In this document: positions 13,476 to 15,028 of the stretch, piece by piece | Layout of the letters: every line of letters starts with the position of its first letter | Numbering within the stretch: the first letter of the stretch is position 1 | DNA from: Lactobacillus mulieris | GTDB taxonomy: Bacteria; Bacillota; Bacilli; Lactobacillales; Lactobacillaceae | Direction: 5' to 3' | Assembly: GCF_007095465.1 (NCBI RefSeq) | Contig: NZ_SDGL01000021.1 | Span: forward strand, 1-15,028 | DNA: 15,028 nt | Program-made: the position numbers and the translations under genes | Notes under the pieces: generated by a model | The model's database searches: none | What the model was told of the DNA's origin: nothing | What the model saw: only the letters and a program-made list of their open reading frames with translations

Positions 13476-14276
13476 TTGGAAACTAATTTTTCAAACAAGT
13501 TAATTAATATTACCAATGGTCGAAACTTCAGAGAATTGGGTGGATATGAAACGATATCTGGTAAGAAAATAAAATTTCATAAAATATTGAGATCTGGGCA
13601 CTTAGCGGATTTATCAGAAGATGATCGTAGCTATTTAACAAATTACGGCGTTAAGTATGATATAGATTTTCGTTCAAAAGAAGAAGTAGAAAAGCAACCA
13701 GACCGAATTCCTGAAAACGTTCAATATGATTTTAATCCAGTATTCAGTGACGATTTGACAAATTCATCAAAAAGCATTGATGCCCTTGAAACAGAAGCAG
13801 AAAAGGATCCACAATTTGGATTTGATCACATGCTATTAGCTTATGAGGACATGATTCACTCTGCAACAGCTCGTCATGCTTATCAAAACTTTTTTAAATT
13901 TCTTTTGTCAAATACACACGAAAACGAAGCTGTCTTATTTCACTGCACTGCGGGAAAGGACCGGACTGGCTTTGGAGCGTTTTTATTGTTATCAAGTCTT
14001 GGAGTCCCACTTGAAACAATAAAGAAAGATTATTTATTAACCAATATCACCACAAAGTCTTTTGTTGAGAATTTACTCATTGATGAAAAGAAAAAAGGCG
14101 CCAGTGATAATTTATTACAATCTATTAAAGATATTCAAACAGTTCATCCAGAATATCTCAACCATGCAATCACAGTTATTAATAAAAACTACGGTTCAAT
14201 AAATGATTATCTCCATAATGTGATTCAGCTTTCAAATAAAGATATTATTGATCTAAGAAGAATCTACTTACAATAG
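13476..14276 (+). CDS. Tyrosine-protein phosphatase (Y_phosphatase3 type)
   Basis: The 266-residue protein has the cysteine-phosphatase loop HCTAGKDRTG (156-165), with nucleophile Cys157 and phosphate-binding Arg163. It also has the family N-terminus: NITNGRNFRELGGYET (11-26), ILRSGHLADLSEDD (37-50) and YDIDFRSKEEVEKQPDR (61-77), where the Asp and Arg residues are typical. Members of this group dephosphorylate phosphotyrosine or sometimes phosphoinositides or phosphoserine. There is no signal peptide. The start is TTG, the only sensible one, with GAAGG about 7 nt before it; no in-frame ATG precedes the conserved region. It is monocistronic, with its own promoter and a very strong terminator, and is divergent from the stress-protein gene. 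The target is unknown. Confidence 0.9.
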   Translation: METNFSNKLINITNGRNFRELGGYETISGKKIKFHKILRSGHLADLSEDDRSYLTNYGVKYDIDFRSKEEVEKQPDRIPENVQYDFNPVFSDDLTNSSKSIDALETEAEKDPQFGFDHMLLAYEDMIHSATARHAYQNFFKFLLSNTHENEAVLFHCTAGKDRTGFGAFLLLSSLGVPLETIKKDYLLTNITTKSFVENLLIDEKKKGASDNLLQSIKDIQTVHPEYLNHAITVINKNYGSINDYLHNVIQLSNKDIIDLRRIYLQ

Positions 14277-14279
14277 GGA

Positions 14280-14319
14280 AATAAAAGTACACATATGTTA
14301 TGTGTACTTTTATTTTTTT
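14280..14319 (+). terminator. Terminator of the phosphatase gene
   Basis: A perfect 16-bp stem (arms 14280-14295 and 14299-14314, containing AAAAGTACACAT and its complement) has loop TGT and is followed by a T-run to 14319. It starts a few bases after the TAG stop codon. Confidence 0.9.
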
Positions 14320-14388
14320 AATATCAAGACTAGATTTAAAATTAATTCATGATAGAGTTAATTTAGAGAATATTGAAAGGAAAGAAAA

Positions 14389-14865
14389 ATGACACGAACA
14401 AGAACACTTTATTTTGGTGCAGGTTGGTTTAATGAAAAGCAAACTAAGGCATATGATGCTGCAATGACTGCATTAAAAGAAAATCCAACTATTGATTTGG
14501 AACATAGTTATGTCCCACTCCAAAATCAATACAAAGGTATTCGCGTTGATGAACATCCAGAATATTTACATGACAAAGAATGGGCTAGTGCTACATACAC
14601 CAATGACTTAATTGGAATTAAAACTAGTGACATAATGCTAGGTGTATATCTTCCTGAGGAAGAAGATGTAGGTTTAGGTATGGAATTAGGATATGCCATG
14701 AGCCAAGGTAAATATGTTTTATTGGTTATTCCAGATGAAGATTTGGGTAAGCCAATTAACTTAATGAGTTGGGGCGTTTGTGATAACGCTATTAAAATTA
14801 GCGAATTAAAAGATTTTGACTTTAATAAACCAAGATTTGGTTTTTATGAAGGTGCAGTATATTAA
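14389..14865 (+). CDS. ntd: Nucleoside 2'-deoxyribosyltransferase
   Basis: The enzyme moves the 2-deoxyribosyl group between nucleobases, a nucleoside-salvage route characteristic of lactobacilli. The 158 residues match closely, from memory, the 157-residue L. leichmannii enzyme: LYFGAGWF (7-14), ALKENPTIDLE (28-38), YKGIRVDEHPEYLHDK (48-63), the nucleophile Glu99 in GLGMELGYA (Glu98 in that enzyme), Asp73 and Asp93 in the active site, and the C-terminal FYEGAVY, whose end completes the neighbouring subunit's pocket. It would be a cytoplasmic hexamer. It probably belongs to type II, accepting purines and pyrimidines. AAAGGAAA precedes the ATG. The promoter is unclear; AT-rich -10-like hexamers exist at 14337-14342 but without a good -35. 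Confidence 0.96.
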   Translation: MTRTRTLYFGAGWFNEKQTKAYDAAMTALKENPTIDLEHSYVPLQNQYKGIRVDEHPEYLHDKEWASATYTNDLIGIKTSDIMLGVYLPEEEDVGLGMELGYAMSQGKYVLLVIPDEDLGKPINLMSWGVCDNAIKISELKDFDFNKPRFGFYEGAVY

Positions 14866-14899
14866 AAAGCGTGGTTTTATACCACGCTTTACTTTTTTC
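14866..14899 (+). terminator. Terminator of the deoxyribosyltransferase gene
   Basis: AAAGCGTGG and CCACGCTTT form a perfect 9-bp stem with a 7-nt loop, followed by ACTTTTTT. It starts right at the stop codon. Confidence 0.88.
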
Positions 14900-14913
14900 A
14901 TTATAAAAAACGA

Positions 14914-14946
14914 CAAAAAAAGACAGGCCTCAATGGTCTGTCTTTT
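14914..14946 (-). terminator. Terminator after the tRNA-Asn gene
   Basis: A 12-bp stem (AAAAGACAGGCC at 14918-14929 with its partner at 14935-14946, one G-U) is followed on the minus strand by a T-run. It lies 5 bp beyond the tRNA 3' end and ends its transcript. Confidence 0.85.
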
Positions 14947-14951
14947 GTTTG

Positions 14952-15024
14952 CTCCGGTTGCCAGATTCGAACTGACGACATCTTGATTAACAGTCAAGCG
15001 CTCTACCAACTGAGCTAAACCGGA
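14952..15024 (-). tRNA. tRNA-Asn (anticodon GUU)
   Basis: On the minus strand a 73-nt cloverleaf is complete. It has acceptor TCCGGTT/AACCGGA with discriminator G, D-arm GCTC-AGTTGGTA-GAGC, anticodon stem CTTGA/TCAAG with loop CTGTTAA (anticodon GTT), a 5-nt variable loop, and T-arm GTCAG-TTCGAAT-CTGGC. The sequence after the discriminator is CAA, so CCA is not encoded and must be added by the nucleotidyltransferase. It could be the last gene of a tRNA cluster that continues right of the window. Confidence 0.97.
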
Positions 15025-15028
15025 TTAT

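Noticed and set aside
14806..15009. Minus-strand ORF of 67 codons at the right edge
   Set aside because: It runs through the tRNA-Asn gene, its terminator and the end of the deoxyribosyltransferase gene; the peptide is an artefact of reading an RNA gene.

Overview
The window is AT-rich chromosomal DNA from a low-GC Gram-positive bacterium, most likely Lactobacillus in the narrow sense (acidophilus/johnsonii/gasseri/delbrueckii relatives). The strongest clue is a 158-residue nucleoside 2'-deoxyribosyltransferase that closely resembles, from memory, the Lactobacillus leichmannii enzyme. AGGAGG ribosome sites, extended -10 (TGnTATAAT-like) promoters, lipoprotein signal peptides and dense intrinsic terminators agree with this. 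Species cannot be fixed from the sequence alone.

Layout, left to right. At 1-1300 is a sugar/glycerol-phosphate type ABC binding lipoprotein on the minus strand. Its 3' end looks cut short and abuts a plus-strand terminator. At 1350-4990 is an anaerobic ribonucleotide reductase operon read right to left: nrdD, nrdG and a small DUF59/MIP18-DUF1858 Fe-S assembly-type protein. Two 16-bp NrdR-box-like sites 31 bp apart precede it. At 5050-7140 is asnB (glutamine-hydrolysing asparagine synthetase). At 7153-8529 is a metallophosphoesterase with an unassigned N-terminal part, and at 8582-9067 a small acidic helical protein I do not recognise. At 9103-12750 is a phosphonate-family ABC importer operon, phnD-phnC-phnE-phnE, with a long regulated-looking leader. 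At 12810-13390 is a universal stress protein gene. At 13410-14320 on the plus strand is a tyrosine phosphatase, at 14389-14900 on the plus strand the deoxyribosyltransferase, and at the right edge a minus-strand tRNA-Asn(GUU).

The most unusual part is the stretch between the stress-protein gene and phnD (12489-12860), the only long gap between the larger genes. On the minus strand it carries a direct-repeat pair, a good promoter (TTGGAA-17-TATTAT), an AGGAGG-led small ORF of 28-29 codons, a terminator-like hairpin inside that ORF, and a second, long hairpin followed by six U just before phnD. It has the architecture of a transcription attenuator driven by leader-peptide translation, controlling an importer whose substrate is unproven: no C-P lyase or phosphonatase gene is in the window.

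Functionally the window mixes nucleotide metabolism (anaerobic dNTP synthesis, deoxynucleoside salvage), asparagine synthesis and solute import. No insertion sequence, phage gene, CRISPR array or toxin-antitoxin pair was found. All product names rest on motif recognition and memory of families; no database search was run.
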